Assembly: GCA_910587285.1 (NCBI GenBank)
Contig: CAJULM010000006.1
Coordinates: 1-64,000, forward strand
DNA: 64,000 nt
Reading direction: 5' to 3'
From: an uncultured Oscillospiraceae bacterium
Lineage (GTDB): Bacteria; Bacillota; Clostridia; Oscillospirales; Oscillospiraceae
Notes under the pieces: generated by a model
The model's input: the letters and a program-made list of their open reading frames with translations, nothing else
Databases searched by the model: none
Told to the model about the DNA's origin: nothing
In this document: positions 47,546 to 56,957 of the stretch, piece after piece
Position numbering within the stretch: the stretch's first letter is position 1
How the letters are laid out: the number at the start of each line of letters is the position of its first letter
Program-made: the position numbers and the translations under genes

Positions 47546-49477
47546 ATGGAACTACGAACAAGGATCAATATCAATGAGGGCTGGAGCTTCACCGGGCCAC
47601 GCGGCGGGACACAGCGTGTGAACCTGCCCCACACCTGGAACGCGATAGATGGCCAGGACGGTGGGAACGACTATTGGCGGGGGACGTGCATCTACTGCAA
47701 ATCCTTTCCCAAGCCGGAGATCGCTGCGGGCCAGCGGGTATACCTGGAATTCCAGGGGGTAAACGCATCGGCCAAGGTGGAGCTGAACGGGACGCTTGTT
47801 GGGATACATAACGGAGGGTATTCCGCCTTCCGCTGGGATGTGACCGAATCAATCTCAGACAGCAACGTGCTGACCGTCCACGTGGATAACGGCGTCAACG
47901 ACCGGGTATACCCCCAGAAAGCGGACTTCACCTTCTACGGCGGCATCTACCGGGATGTCTCGTTAATCGTGGTCAACAAATGTCACTTCGATTTGGACTG
48001 CCTGGGTGGGTCAGGCATCATGGTCACGGCCAAGCCCATAGAAAACTACAGCAAGGGCGAGGTGCAGGTAAAAACCTGGAGGAACTGCGAAGACGGCCAG
48101 GTGCATATCTCCATTCTGGATGGCGCCGGGAAAAAGGTCTCTGCTATTGATGCGGACAGCGGCAAGCTGGATTTGCCCAATGTGCATTTATGGGATGGGA
48201 TAAGGGATCCTTATCTTTACACTGTAGTGGCAACCCTTGCCATAGGGGGTGAAACGGTAGATCAGGTCAGCGCCCGTTTTGGTGTGCGGGACTTCCGGGT
48301 AGATCCCAGAGAGGGCTTTTTCCTCAACGGGCGCAGCTACCCCCTCCGCGGCGTCAGCCGCCACCAGGACTGGAAGGGCCTGGGCAACGCAATTACAAAG
48401 GAGCACCATGAGGCCGATATGGCGCTGATCCGGGAGATGGGGGCCAACACCATCCGGCTGGCCCACTACCAGCACGACCAGTATTTTTACGACCTGTGCG
48501 ACCAGTACGGCATGGTGGTGTGGGCGGAGATCCCCTATATCTCCGAGCATATGCCCAACGGCCGCGCCAATACGATCGGCCAGGCCAAGGAGCTGGTGAT
48601 CCAGAACTACAATCATCCGTCTATTGTGGTGTGGGGCGTGTCCAATGAGATCACCATTTCCACCAAGGACAAGGCAGACATGCTGGACAACCACCGGGTG
48701 CTCAACGACCTGTACCACCAGCTGGATCCCACCCGGCTTACCACCCTGGCCTGCTATGCCATGTGCGGGCCCTTCAACAAAACCGCCCACATCACCGACG
48801 TGGTAAGTTGGAACCTATACCTGGGCTGGTATGTGCCTGGATTGTTCCTAAACGATTTCTGGATTGACTTTTTTCACAAATGCTACCCGGACAGGCCGCT
48901 GGGCTACTCAGAATATGGCTGCGAGGCCATGCCCAACCTGCACTCCTCCAAGCCCCATCGGGGAGACCACACAGAGGAATACCAGTGCATCTATCACGAG
49001 TATATGCTGCGCTGTTTCGAACACAGGCCCTTCCTCTGGGCCACCCATGTGTGGAATATGTTTGACTTTGCCGCCGATGCCCGAGATCAGGGCGGCGAAC
49101 CAGGCATGAACCACAAGGGGCTGGTCACCTTTGACCGCAAAACCAAAAAGGACAGCTTCTACATCTACAAGGCGTGGTGGAGTGATGAGCCCTTCGTCCA
49201 CATTTGCGGCAGCCGGTACGTGGATCGGCCCGAATCGACCATCAAGGTCAAGGTCTACTCCAACCAGGGTAGAGTGGCGCTGTATGCAAATGGCAAGCTT
49301 GTGGAAGAAAAGGCCGGAGACAAGGTGTTTGAATTCAAAGTCCCTCTGGAGGGCGATGTGGAGTTGAAAGCGGTTGCCGGCAACTGCACCGACCTATGCG
49401 CTGTTCGCCGGGTAAGTGCACCTAATCCAGCCTATAAACTCCATGGGAAAAGCTCCAACAGCGCCAACTGGGTGTAA
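47546..49477 (+). CDS. GH2 beta-glycosidase (glucuronidase/galactosidase type)
   Basis: This 643-residue cytoplasmic enzyme has no signal peptide. It has the GH2 order of sugar-binding jelly roll (1-170), Ig-like domain (170-265) and TIM barrel (265-560). It begins NEGWSFTGPRGG. The acid/base is E368 in GVSNE and the nucleophile is E456 in GYSEYG. A C-terminal beta domain (from about 570) follows. The barrel details resemble beta-glucuronidases more than LacZ, but the substrate is uncertain. It probably hydrolyses oligosaccharides imported by the GPH symporter downstream. Confidence 0.85.
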   Translation: MELRTRININEGWSFTGPRGGTQRVNLPHTWNAIDGQDGGNDYWRGTCIYCKSFPKPEIAAGQRVYLEFQGVNASAKVELNGTLVGIHNGGYSAFRWDVTESISDSNVLTVHVDNGVNDRVYPQKADFTFYGGIYRDVSLIVVNKCHFDLDCLGGSGIMVTAKPIENYSKGEVQVKTWRNCEDGQVHISILDGAGKKVSAIDADSGKLDLPNVHLWDGIRDPYLYTVVATLAIGGETVDQVSARFGVRDFRVDPREGFFLNGRSYPLRGVSRHQDWKGLGNAITKEHHEADMALIREMGANTIRLAHYQHDQYFYDLCDQYGMVVWAEIPYISEHMPNGRANTIGQAKELVIQNYNHPSIVVWGVSNEITISTKDKADMLDNHRVLNDLYHQLDPTRLTTLACYAMCGPFNKTAHITDVVSWNLYLGWYVPGLFLNDFWIDFFHKCYPDRPLGYSEYGCEAMPNLHSSKPHRGDHTEEYQCIYHEYMLRCFEHRPFLWATHVWNMFDFAADARDQGGEPGMNHKGLVTFDRKTKKDSFYIYKAWWSDEPFVHICGSRYVDRPESTIKVKVYSNQGRVALYANGKLVEEKAGDKVFEFKVPLEGDVELKAVAGNCTDLCAVRRVSAPNPAYKLHGKSSNSANWV

Positions 49478-49494
49478 GAGGAGGTTGGGATTCC

Positions 49495-49941
49495 ATGAAG
49501 CATGAGGACTTGATCCGGCAAATGTCCTTAGAAGAAAAGTGCTATTTCCTGTCCGGCAAGGACTTCTGGCAGACGCGGAGCGTGGAGCGGCTGGGGGTGC
49601 CCAATATGACCCTGTCCGACGGCCCCCACGGCATCCGCAAGCAGGCCGGGGAGGGGGATCATCTGGGGCTGAACCCGTCCCTGCCCGCCACCTGCTTCCC
49701 CACCGCCGCTACAATTGCGAACTCCTGGGATCCCACACTGGGGGAGGAAATCGGCAAATATTTGGGTATCGAAGCCGCTTCCCAGGGGGTGGGCGTAGTG
49801 CTGGGCGGGATGTGCACCATGGAAATGGCGGAGGGCATCCTTACCATCTGCAACGGCCACTTTTTCAAGGGGCTGGGAGCCGTTGTCGGCGGGTTCTTCC
49901 GCTCGGGTAAGAAACGCAAGGCGGCGGCCGCCATTAAATAA
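49495..49941 (+). pseudogene. Truncated GH3 remnant with in-frame internal deletion
   Basis: This 148-residue frame begins like a complete conventional GH3 enzyme (MSLEEKCYFLSGKDFW, NMTLSDGPHGIRKQ, FPTAATIANSWDP, GVGVVLG) but stops matching after the barrel strand near residue 105. The tail (MAEGILTICNGHFFKGLGAV...) looks like the C-terminus of the same kind of enzyme, with some 600 residues missing between. All catalytic parts after the substrate-binding segment are lost, so it is probably inactive. It keeps a good ribosome site and coupling to the symporter gene. Confidence 0.7.
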
Positions 49942-49953
49942 GGAGGAATTGTT

Positions 49954-51534
49954 ATGAGCCAAGAACCCAATACCACACTGAACCGTGCAAAGCCGTATCA
50001 GTTGATGCTGTTCCCGCTGAACAACGGCGCGACCAATGTGTATTTTGTCCTGATTTTGTCCTATGTGGCCCAGTTCGGCTCCAGCATTTTGAAGCTGGGG
50101 ATGTTTGCCTCCATCATGGTCACGGTGATGCGGGTGGCCGATGCCGTTACCGACCCCATCATCGGTGCTATGATGGACCGCACCAGCACTAAAATCGGCA
50201 AATTCCGGCCCTTCATGATCCTGGGCAGCGCCGTCATGGCGGTAAGCGTTGTCGCGCTTTATGTGCTGCTGCCGTTCATTCCTGAGAGCATGATGTGGCT
50301 GCGCTACGTGGCTTTCGTGGTAGTGTATTTCGTCTGGGTCATCGGCTACACCTTCCAGACCTCCTGCACCCGCGCCGGCCAGACGGTGCTCACCAACGAC
50401 CCCAACCAGCGGCCCATGTTCACCATCTTCAATACGGTGGGATCCCTGCTGGGCATGGGGGTCATGCAATTCATGATCCCGCTGGTGAAGGGGATGTACG
50501 ATGTGAAGGACGCGGCGGGCAACGTTATCACCTCCGGCTACGCCGATCCTATGGTGTACCGTATCATCACCCCCATTGGCATCGCCATCTCCGTGTTCCT
50601 CACCATCCTGGCCATCATCGGCATTGCCGAGAAGGATAACCCCAAGTACTATGGTATCGGCGGCGAAAAGCAGGAGAAGGTGAAGCTCTCCGAATATGTG
50701 GAAATCATCAAAAACAACAAACCCATGCAGCGGCTGATGGTGGCCGGCGCAGGATGCAAGCTGGCCCTGGCCATCGCTACCAACACCACTGTCCTGCTGG
50801 CGCTGTACGGTATCCTGATGGGCAACTACAACTCCCTCTACCTGCCCATGATGGTGCTGGGCTACGTGTGCGCGGTGCCCTTCTTCCTGCTCAGTATGCG
50901 CACCTCCCAGAAGCTGGGCCAGCGGGCCTCCCTGGTGCGCTACGTCTCCGTGGCCCTGGTCTGCTACGTGGGCGTGCTGGCCCTAATGCTGTTTAGCGAC
51001 CACGGTACTCCAGCCCTTATGCTATCCTTCCCGTTCAACGGAGGCGGCGCCATCAACCTGTACACCATCCTGTTCATCGCCTTCTTCGGCATCGGCTACG
51101 GGGCATACTACGCCACCGCCGATATGCCCATCCCCATGGTGGCCGACTGCTCCGACTACGAGACCTACCGCTCCGGCAAGTACATACCGGGCATCATGGG
51201 CACCCTGTTCTCCCTGGTGGACAAGCTGGTGTCCTCCTTGGCCCAGACGCTGGTGGCGTTTATTTTCCTGATCTGCGCGGGTCTGCACGAGCTGCCGGAC
51301 GATGGCACGCCCTACTCCGGCGGCATCAAGGTGGCGGTGATCGTGATGTTCTGCATTATCCCCATGCTGGCCTGGACTGCCACCCTTATCGCTATGAAGG
51401 GTTATGCTCTCACGGGCGAGAAGATGAAGACCATCCAGGCGGTGAATGCCGCCCGGAAGGAGGCCGTGGCCCAGGGCATGGGCCTGGAGCAGGCCATGGA
51501 ATCTATCACAGACGAAACAGTGGGCAAAAAATGA
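49954..51534 (+). CDS. GPH-family sugar:cation symporter
   Basis: This 526-residue protein has about 12 transmembrane helices. It belongs to the glycoside-pentoside-hexuronide symporter family (MelB-like MFS). The first helices contain DAVTDPIIGAMMDRTSTKIGKFRPF, the family's cation-site and loop region. It probably imports di- or oligosaccharides made by the surface enzymes, to be cut by the GH2 enzyme encoded upstream. It has a GGAGG ribosome site 12 bp after the GH3 remnant. The C-terminus has an extra soluble tail (VNAARKEAVAQGMGLEQ). Confidence 0.9.
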   Translation: MSQEPNTTLNRAKPYQLMLFPLNNGATNVYFVLILSYVAQFGSSILKLGMFASIMVTVMRVADAVTDPIIGAMMDRTSTKIGKFRPFMILGSAVMAVSVVALYVLLPFIPESMMWLRYVAFVVVYFVWVIGYTFQTSCTRAGQTVLTNDPNQRPMFTIFNTVGSLLGMGVMQFMIPLVKGMYDVKDAAGNVITSGYADPMVYRIITPIGIAISVFLTILAIIGIAEKDNPKYYGIGGEKQEKVKLSEYVEIIKNNKPMQRLMVAGAGCKLALAIATNTTVLLALYGILMGNYNSLYLPMMVLGYVCAVPFFLLSMRTSQKLGQRASLVRYVSVALVCYVGVLALMLFSDHGTPALMLSFPFNGGGAINLYTILFIAFFGIGYGAYYATADMPIPMVADCSDYETYRSGKYIPGIMGTLFSLVDKLVSSLAQTLVAFIFLICAGLHELPDDGTPYSGGIKVAVIVMFCIIPMLAWTATLIAMKGYALTGEKMKTIQAVNAARKEAVAQGMGLEQAMESITDETVGKK

Positions 51535-51677
51535 AGATGTCACTTGGATAAATCAACAGCTCCACACTTTTTGAGATGGTTACACGTCATGCTGTAACAA
51601 AATATTTCCCAATCATCCATTTCTGAAAATATGGAATAAAATGATACAGTATGTTGAAAAAGGGCGGCTTTTTGTCA

Positions 51678-51706
51678 TTGTGGAACACACCCGAATCCTC
51701 TATTAT
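51678..51706 (+). promoter_or_regulatory. Possible promoter of the second GPH symporter
   Basis: TTGTGG (51678-51683) and TATTAT (51701-51706) are 17 bp apart, with about 75 bp of leader before the start. The AT-rich region 51540-51660 upstream shows no other gene. Confidence 0.5.
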
Positions 51707-51781
51707 TTATTGTAGGAATTGTACAAATCTGAACTCTGTTTGATTGTGGCTTCCAGTAAAATGACAAAGGGAGAGGTTGTT

Positions 51782-53254
51782 ATGGTAAAACGTACCAGAG
51801 CTAAAAATCCAGATGCCGTCACGCTGCGAGACTGTTTCGGCACCACCGCGCTGTCCACTGTAAATGGGCTTTGTACCGTGTTCATGTCCAGTCTGTTCAT
51901 GCAGTATATGACCGACTATGCGGGACTGGGCGCCATGGGTGCCACGCTGGCCACATCGCTGCTCCTGTTTGCCCGTATCTTTGATGCGGTGGACGATCCC
52001 ATCCAGGGGTTTGTGATGGATCGCGGGAAGCGGACCAAGATCGGGAAATACAAGCCCTTCTTCCTCCTCAGCGTCCTGCTGACCGGCATTGGCTGCATCC
52101 TCCTCTATTCGCTCCCGTCTGCCTTTGCGACAAAACCGGTGCTGATCGTCGTGTGGGTCATCTTCTTCTATCTCATGTTCGACGTTGGCACGTCCTTCTA
52201 CAAAGATAACCTCCTGTTCCGGACGATGACCAATGACCCCAATGAACGCTCCAAGCTGGTCATCGGCCCCCGGGTGTGGACCATGATGCTGGGCGTCGTT
52301 ACCTCCGCTTTTACGGCTGTGCTGGTCACAATCAACGAGACGGTTGGGAACTATCACGACTCGTTTGCCATCCTGATCACCGTTATTGTTGGCGCGGCCA
52401 TGGTGATTGCCCTGATCGGCTGGTTCCTGGTCAAGGAAAAGCACAGCGTGCAGGAAGATGAGGCAGAACCGGTAAAATTTAAGGACTTCTTCCTCCTATT
52501 CAAAGAGAACAAGCCCATGGTGATCTTTTATTTGAAGTGCATCTTTGCCGGCTTTATCTGGTCCCTCATTTTCGCCACCCCTGCGTACTACATCAAATGG
52601 GGCTTCTGTACTGACCTTGCCACTGGCGTCACCAACATGGAGCAGTATGGTGTCCTCAACGGCATTTCCTCCATGATGATGCTCATCCCGCTGCTGTTTG
52701 GCGCAGTCATCGGCCGCCCGATACTGAAGCTCTTTAAGAATAACCCGATCAAAATGACCTGCTCCCTGCTGATTATGCAGTCGGTGGGCGGCCTGATCCT
52801 GTTCGTTGCCCAGATAACGGGGCTGCTGGCGAAAAATCCCGCGCTGTTCTTCGTTACCATGTTCATCATGGCGGTGGGTGTGGGGACTGACTTTGTCCCC
52901 CAGTCCATGGTGGAGATGGAGATCATGGACTACAACATTTACAAAACCGGCAAGGACCGCTCCGCCTTGACCATGGTGGCCGGCGGCTTCATCGTCAAGG
53001 CACAGGCGGCGCTTTCTGCGGCAATCATCGGCTCTGTGCTTATGGCAATCGGTTACAATGTGGATCCCGTCACCTCTGATTACCTGGGCGAGCTGTCGCA
53101 GATCCCCACCATGCTCAACTGGTTCATCGTCATTATGGGCCTGATCCCCGCGATCCTCGGCGTGATATCCGCCCTGATCCTGCGCAAGTACCCCATCAAG
53201 GAAGACGAGCGCAGGAAGATCCGTGAGTGTCTCGATCAGCGCAACGCGGGATAA
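51782..53254 (+). CDS. GPH-family sugar:cation symporter
   Basis: This 490-residue MelB-like symporter starts at the ATG behind GGGAGAGG. It has about 12 helices and the family region IFDAVDDPIQGFVMDRGKRT. It is single-gene transcribed, with its own promoter, and convergent with the AraC-type regulator, with only three bases between the stops. It probably feeds the GH43/GH2 enzymes of the neighbouring operon. Confidence 0.9.
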   Translation: MVKRTRAKNPDAVTLRDCFGTTALSTVNGLCTVFMSSLFMQYMTDYAGLGAMGATLATSLLLFARIFDAVDDPIQGFVMDRGKRTKIGKYKPFFLLSVLLTGIGCILLYSLPSAFATKPVLIVVWVIFFYLMFDVGTSFYKDNLLFRTMTNDPNERSKLVIGPRVWTMMLGVVTSAFTAVLVTINETVGNYHDSFAILITVIVGAAMVIALIGWFLVKEKHSVQEDEAEPVKFKDFFLLFKENKPMVIFYLKCIFAGFIWSLIFATPAYYIKWGFCTDLATGVTNMEQYGVLNGISSMMMLIPLLFGAVIGRPILKLFKNNPIKMTCSLLIMQSVGGLILFVAQITGLLAKNPALFFVTMFIMAVGVGTDFVPQSMVEMEIMDYNIYKTGKDRSALTMVAGGFIVKAQAALSAAIIGSVLMAIGYNVDPVTSDYLGELSQIPTMLNWFIVIMGLIPAILGVISALILRKYPIKEDERRKIRECLDQRNAG

Positions 53255-53257
53255 GGC

Positions 53258-54289
53258 TCAGTCCTCCGAAGCGTGCCTGCGGTACTCCAACGGTGTGAGA
53301 TGATACTCCCGCTGAAATACTTTGTAGAACTGCGTCCTATTCTCATATCCCAGCGACGCCGCGATCTGGCTGACCGGGCGTTCCGTGTTCCTCAGCAGAC
53401 GTGCAGCCTCAGCCAGCTGCACCTTCTGGCAATATGCTTTGAGGGTGTACCCGGTGTGCCTCTTGATGATGCGGGAAATATGCTCACAAGAATAGTTGAG
53501 CGCCTCCGCAAGTTCAGCCCGGCGGATGACCCCGTGTTGTGCCTCGATCAGCTTCTTGGCCTGCTCCACGGCCATCAGCTTCCGGCTGTTCCCCAGCGAA
53601 ACGTGGGTGGCCTTATAGATGTCGGGGCTCTCCAGCGCGGCAAACAGCCGGAGCAAAGAGGAATAGATGTCGAACTGATAGCCGATCCGCTTCACGGAAA
53701 ACGCGCGGATCAGCTCCTGGGTCAGCTGCGGGATCATGTCCGTCCCCAGAAGGGTAAAGTCCAGGTAGTCCTTTTTATAGGCGGCGCGCTCCGAGAGGTT
53801 GTCACTGAAAAACTGATTGAGGATGCTTTTGTACTGGAACGGCGGCGGAAATGATTTGGGCCACTGCGTCAGCAGCGCGGGGTCGATGCCGATGTAAACG
53901 ATATCCGCGTTTGACATATCTGTTTCCCGGTGCATGGTATTTCGGTTGAGGAGGCAGAGGTTCCCCTGAGTGTAGGCGGTCTCTGCCTCCTCGATCATGA
54001 CCCGGACATCGCCCCGCTGCACATACATCAGCTCGAAGAAGTTATGCTTGTGCATATAGGTTTCGTGAAAAAACTCGCTTCTTGCCGGAGTGTGGACGCA
54101 AAAGGACCACGTATCCATATAGTTGGAAAACAGATGCTCTTGGGGCGTACGGATGCTGGTCACCACCGACAACGGAGAAAAATAGTCCCGCTCGGCTGTA
54201 TGGTTGCGAAGATAGTTCGGGCCATGGCTGTCGGTTTGATCCCGCATCTCATCAATGCTGTCAAAATACAGATGTGTCATGTTTTCCAT
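53258..54289 (-). CDS. AraC-family transcription regulator
   Basis: This 343-residue regulator starts at the ATG at 54289 behind AGGGGGG; an in-frame start further upstream lacks a ribosome site. An N-terminal cupin-like sensor domain (about 60-150; EAETAYTQGNLCLLNRNTMH) is followed by a linker and two helix-turn-helix motifs at the C-terminus (AELAEALNYSCEHISRIIK and VSQIAASLGYENRTQFYKVF). It is divergent from the GH43 operon and probably activates it when bound to a sugar. Confidence 0.93.
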   Translation of the reverse strand: MENMTHLYFDSIDEMRDQTDSHGPNYLRNHTAERDYFSPLSVVTSIRTPQEHLFSNYMDTWSFCVHTPARSEFFHETYMHKHNFFELMYVQRGDVRVMIEEAETAYTQGNLCLLNRNTMHRETDMSNADIVYIGIDPALLTQWPKSFPPPFQYKSILNQFFSDNLSERAAYKKDYLDFTLLGTDMIPQLTQELIRAFSVKRIGYQFDIYSSLLRLFAALESPDIYKATHVSLGNSRKLMAVEQAKKLIEAQHGVIRRAELAEALNYSCEHISRIIKRHTGYTLKAYCQKVQLAEAARLLRNTERPVSQIAASLGYENRTQFYKVFQREYHLTPLEYRRHASED

Positions 54290-54309
54290 GTGAACGCCCC
54301 CCTGAGGGC

Positions 54310-54338
54310 AGTATACCATAAAAACGCGCGTTTTTGAA
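54310..54338 (-). promoter_or_regulatory. Promoter of the AraC-type gene with a palindromic operator
   Basis: On the minus strand TTCAAA (54333-54338) and TATACT (54310-54315) are 17 bp apart. AAAAACGCGCGTTTTT, a perfect 16-bp palindrome at 54320-54335, fills most of the spacer. It also lies 17 bp before the GH43 start, so one bound protein could control both directions. Confidence 0.6.
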
Positions 54339-54351
54339 GGAGGAATCACCA

Positions 54352-55815
54352 TTGAAACGGCAATGCTACAATCCCTATCTCCCCAGCTGGGAATACATCC
54401 CCGACGCTGAACCGAGGGTGTTCGGCGAGCGGCTGTACATCTATGGGAGCCATGACCTGTTTGGAGCCAAGGAATACTGCGAGGGCAATTACGTCTCCTG
54501 GTCGGCCCCGGTGGGCGACCTTTCCGACTGGCGGTACGAGGGCGTGATCTTCAAAAAAGAGGATACCCCGTGGAATCAGGAAAAGCTGTCCTACTATGCC
54601 CCGGATGTGGTGCGCGGCACGGATGGGCGGTATTATCTCTACTACTCCGTGGCCAATACGTCCATCACCTCCGTTGCCGTGTGCGACACCCCCGCGGGGA
54701 AATATCAGTATTTGGGCGACGTCCATTTCCCGGACGGGCGGGTTTATGGCTCAAAGCCGGAAGACTGGTTCGTGTTTGACCCCGCCGTACTGGTGGACGA
54801 CGATGGACGTGTTTTCCTCTATGTGGGGAGCGGTCAGGCGTCAAACGGGAACTTTGGACACGAGATCAAAGGCCTGTTTGTGATGGAACTCGCGCCTGAT
54901 ATGCTGACCATCATCAGCGAGCCGACGATTATCATGCCGGCGGATTTTGACCCCAAGAAGCCAAACTATTGGGAGGGCCCCTCCATCCGCCACATCGGTG
55001 AGTGGTATTATCTGGTCTATCCGGCCACTAATATCACCGGCCTCAATTACGCCATGAGCCTGTTTCCCGACAAGGGTTTTGTCCACAAGGGGCCGATCCA
55101 CTCCTCCAGCGATATCGGTTTGAACGGCAGAAAGCTCATGAACGCCGCCTATCCCATGGGCAACAGCCACGGCGGCATGGTGTGCGTCAACGGCCAATGG
55201 TACATATTTGACCACCGCACCACCAATGGAGTGAAAAAGAACCGGCAGGCCGTGGCCGAGCCCATTGAGATCCAGGAGGACGGCACGATTCAAATGGTGG
55301 AGGCCACAAGCTGTGGATTGAACGGCGGCCCCCTGAAGGGGATCGGAACCTATCCGGCCTACATTGCCTGCGTCCTTCATCACGCCGGGGTGTTTGGCAT
55401 CCGCAACCCTATGGGCGGGCCTGAGATCACCCAGGACGGCCCGGACTATGAACCGCCGGAGCCCGAGGGCCGTGAAGTGACGGTGGACACGGAGCTTACC
55501 GCGCCAACGGCCTATATCTCCAAAATGAAGAATGGCAGCGTCGCCGGGTTCCGATATTTTGACCTGGAAGCAACCACGCGCATCGACGTGACGGTTCGCG
55601 GCGGAGGCGGCGTACTGGAGCTTTTGCCCGGGGAAAAGGGTGTCGTCATAGCTTCCATTTCCATTGCCGCCGCGGACAAATGGACGGCTGCCGGCACGAA
55701 ATTCAACGCCAAGCGGCTGGCGCTGGAGAGCCGCCGGCCCATCGGCTCCTGCCCCCTGTATTTTCGGTATAAGGGCAAAGGCGCCCTTGATATTTTGAAC
55801 TTTACGCTCGCATAA
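54352..55815 (+). CDS. GH43 glycosidase
   Basis: This 487-residue cytoplasmic enzyme starts at TTG, chosen because AAGGAGG lies eight bases upstream. A five-bladed propeller (about 1-320) carries the Asp of YIPDAEPRVF, the APDV Asp near 85 and the Glu of YWEGPSIR near 205, the usual GH43 triad region. A C-terminal beta domain follows (about 385-487). Beta-xylosidase or alpha-arabinofuranosidase activity is typical. It has a paralogue at 61609 in the same operon. Confidence 0.85.
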   Translation: MKRQCYNPYLPSWEYIPDAEPRVFGERLYIYGSHDLFGAKEYCEGNYVSWSAPVGDLSDWRYEGVIFKKEDTPWNQEKLSYYAPDVVRGTDGRYYLYYSVANTSITSVAVCDTPAGKYQYLGDVHFPDGRVYGSKPEDWFVFDPAVLVDDDGRVFLYVGSGQASNGNFGHEIKGLFVMELAPDMLTIISEPTIIMPADFDPKKPNYWEGPSIRHIGEWYYLVYPATNITGLNYAMSLFPDKGFVHKGPIHSSSDIGLNGRKLMNAAYPMGNSHGGMVCVNGQWYIFDHRTTNGVKKNRQAVAEPIEIQEDGTIQMVEATSCGLNGGPLKGIGTYPAYIACVLHHAGVFGIRNPMGGPEITQDGPDYEPPEPEGREVTVDTELTAPTAYISKMKNGSVAGFRYFDLEATTRIDVTVRGGGGVLELLPGEKGVVIASISIAAADKWTAAGTKFNAKRLALESRRPIGSCPLYFRYKGKGALDILNFTLA

Positions 55816-55830
55816 CGAAGGAGGATAACC

Positions 55831-56955
55831 ATGGACTGGACACCAATTTGGCATCAAGCCGCCGCCCCCGCGTTCGCTATGGGCCTGTTGGCAGGGAAAA
55901 AGAAAACGGTGGTGTTTCATGTAACGCCCCAGGTTTCCGGCGAGAAGCTTCGGGTTCGTTTCTCAAATCACTATGGGAAGAAACCCTATGCCATCGGCGG
56001 ACTGACCGTATGGGCGCAGGGGAAGATGCACCCCATTACAAGCGGCGGCAGCGGCTCCTTCTTTGTCCCCGTGGGGGAAAGCTGCTATTCTGACGAGATT
56101 CCGCTCCCGGCGGCCCAGGGCGAGGAGCTGGAGATCAGGCTCTATTATGCGTCAAAGGTCATGGACAGCAATATGACCGAGGAGGCCGCCGTTGTCTACC
56201 CGGGCGATCACACCGGGGACAAGGAGCTTCCCCCGGCCCGCAGGGAGGGCTATAAGGAGCAGTACAACCTCTATGAAGCCGTTCCCGGGATGGATCAGAT
56301 TGATGTGCTCACCGGCCAGCCGTCGAAGATCATCGCAGCCTTCGGGGACAGCATAACGGCCATGAACCGCTGGGTGAAGCCGCTGCAAAAGCGCCTATCC
56401 GACGCCTACGGCGGCCGGTACGCGCTGATGAACGCCGGTATCAGCGGGAACTGCCTGCTTTATGATGTTCCAGGGCTGATGGGGGCTTCCTACGGGGAAA
56501 AAGGGGTATCCCGGTTTGAACGCGATGTGCTCCGCTTTGACGGCCTCCACGGGGTGATCCTCGCGCTGGGGGTCAATGACGCGGCTTATTACTCCAAAAA
56601 GACAGAGGCGGCCATCTCCCTGGAAAAATACGCGTCTGCCGTAACAGGCGTTGTGGAGCGGCTCCACAAGGCGGGCGTCCGGGTGATCGCCCAGACTCTC
56701 CCGCCCCGCATCGGGTTTGTGAAAAAGGGCTATACCCCGGAGATGGAGGCCCTGCGGGTCAGCATCAACGGGTGGATCAGGGAAAGCGCGATGTTCGACT
56801 ACGTATTTGACGCGGACGCCCTGCTGAGGGATCAGAACGATCCCTCGGTCACCGATGAGCGCTACCATCAGGGCGACCATCTGCACCCGAACCAGGCCGG
56901 CGGTACGCTGCTGGCACAGGCATACGATTTGAAACATCTGACCGGGGAGGCGTAG
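55831..56955 (+). CDS. SGNH/GDSL esterase
   Basis: This 374-residue protein has no signal peptide. A beta-sandwich domain (1-160) precedes the SGNH domain. The nucleophile is S174 in AFGDSIT, followed by GISGN near 208, GVND near 249 and the catalytic D349 and H352 of DHLHPN. It is probably a carbohydrate esterase that deacylates imported oligosaccharides. It follows the GH43 gene by 15 bp and precedes the deacetylase by two. Confidence 0.88.
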   Translation: MDWTPIWHQAAAPAFAMGLLAGKKKTVVFHVTPQVSGEKLRVRFSNHYGKKPYAIGGLTVWAQGKMHPITSGGSGSFFVPVGESCYSDEIPLPAAQGEELEIRLYYASKVMDSNMTEEAAVVYPGDHTGDKELPPARREGYKEQYNLYEAVPGMDQIDVLTGQPSKIIAAFGDSITAMNRWVKPLQKRLSDAYGGRYALMNAGISGNCLLYDVPGLMGASYGEKGVSRFERDVLRFDGLHGVILALGVNDAAYYSKKTEAAISLEKYASAVTGVVERLHKAGVRVIAQTLPPRIGFVKKGYTPEMEALRVSINGWIRESAMFDYVFDADALLRDQNDPSVTDERYHQGDHLHPNQAGGTLLAQAYDLKHLTGEA

Positions 56956-56957
56956 GC

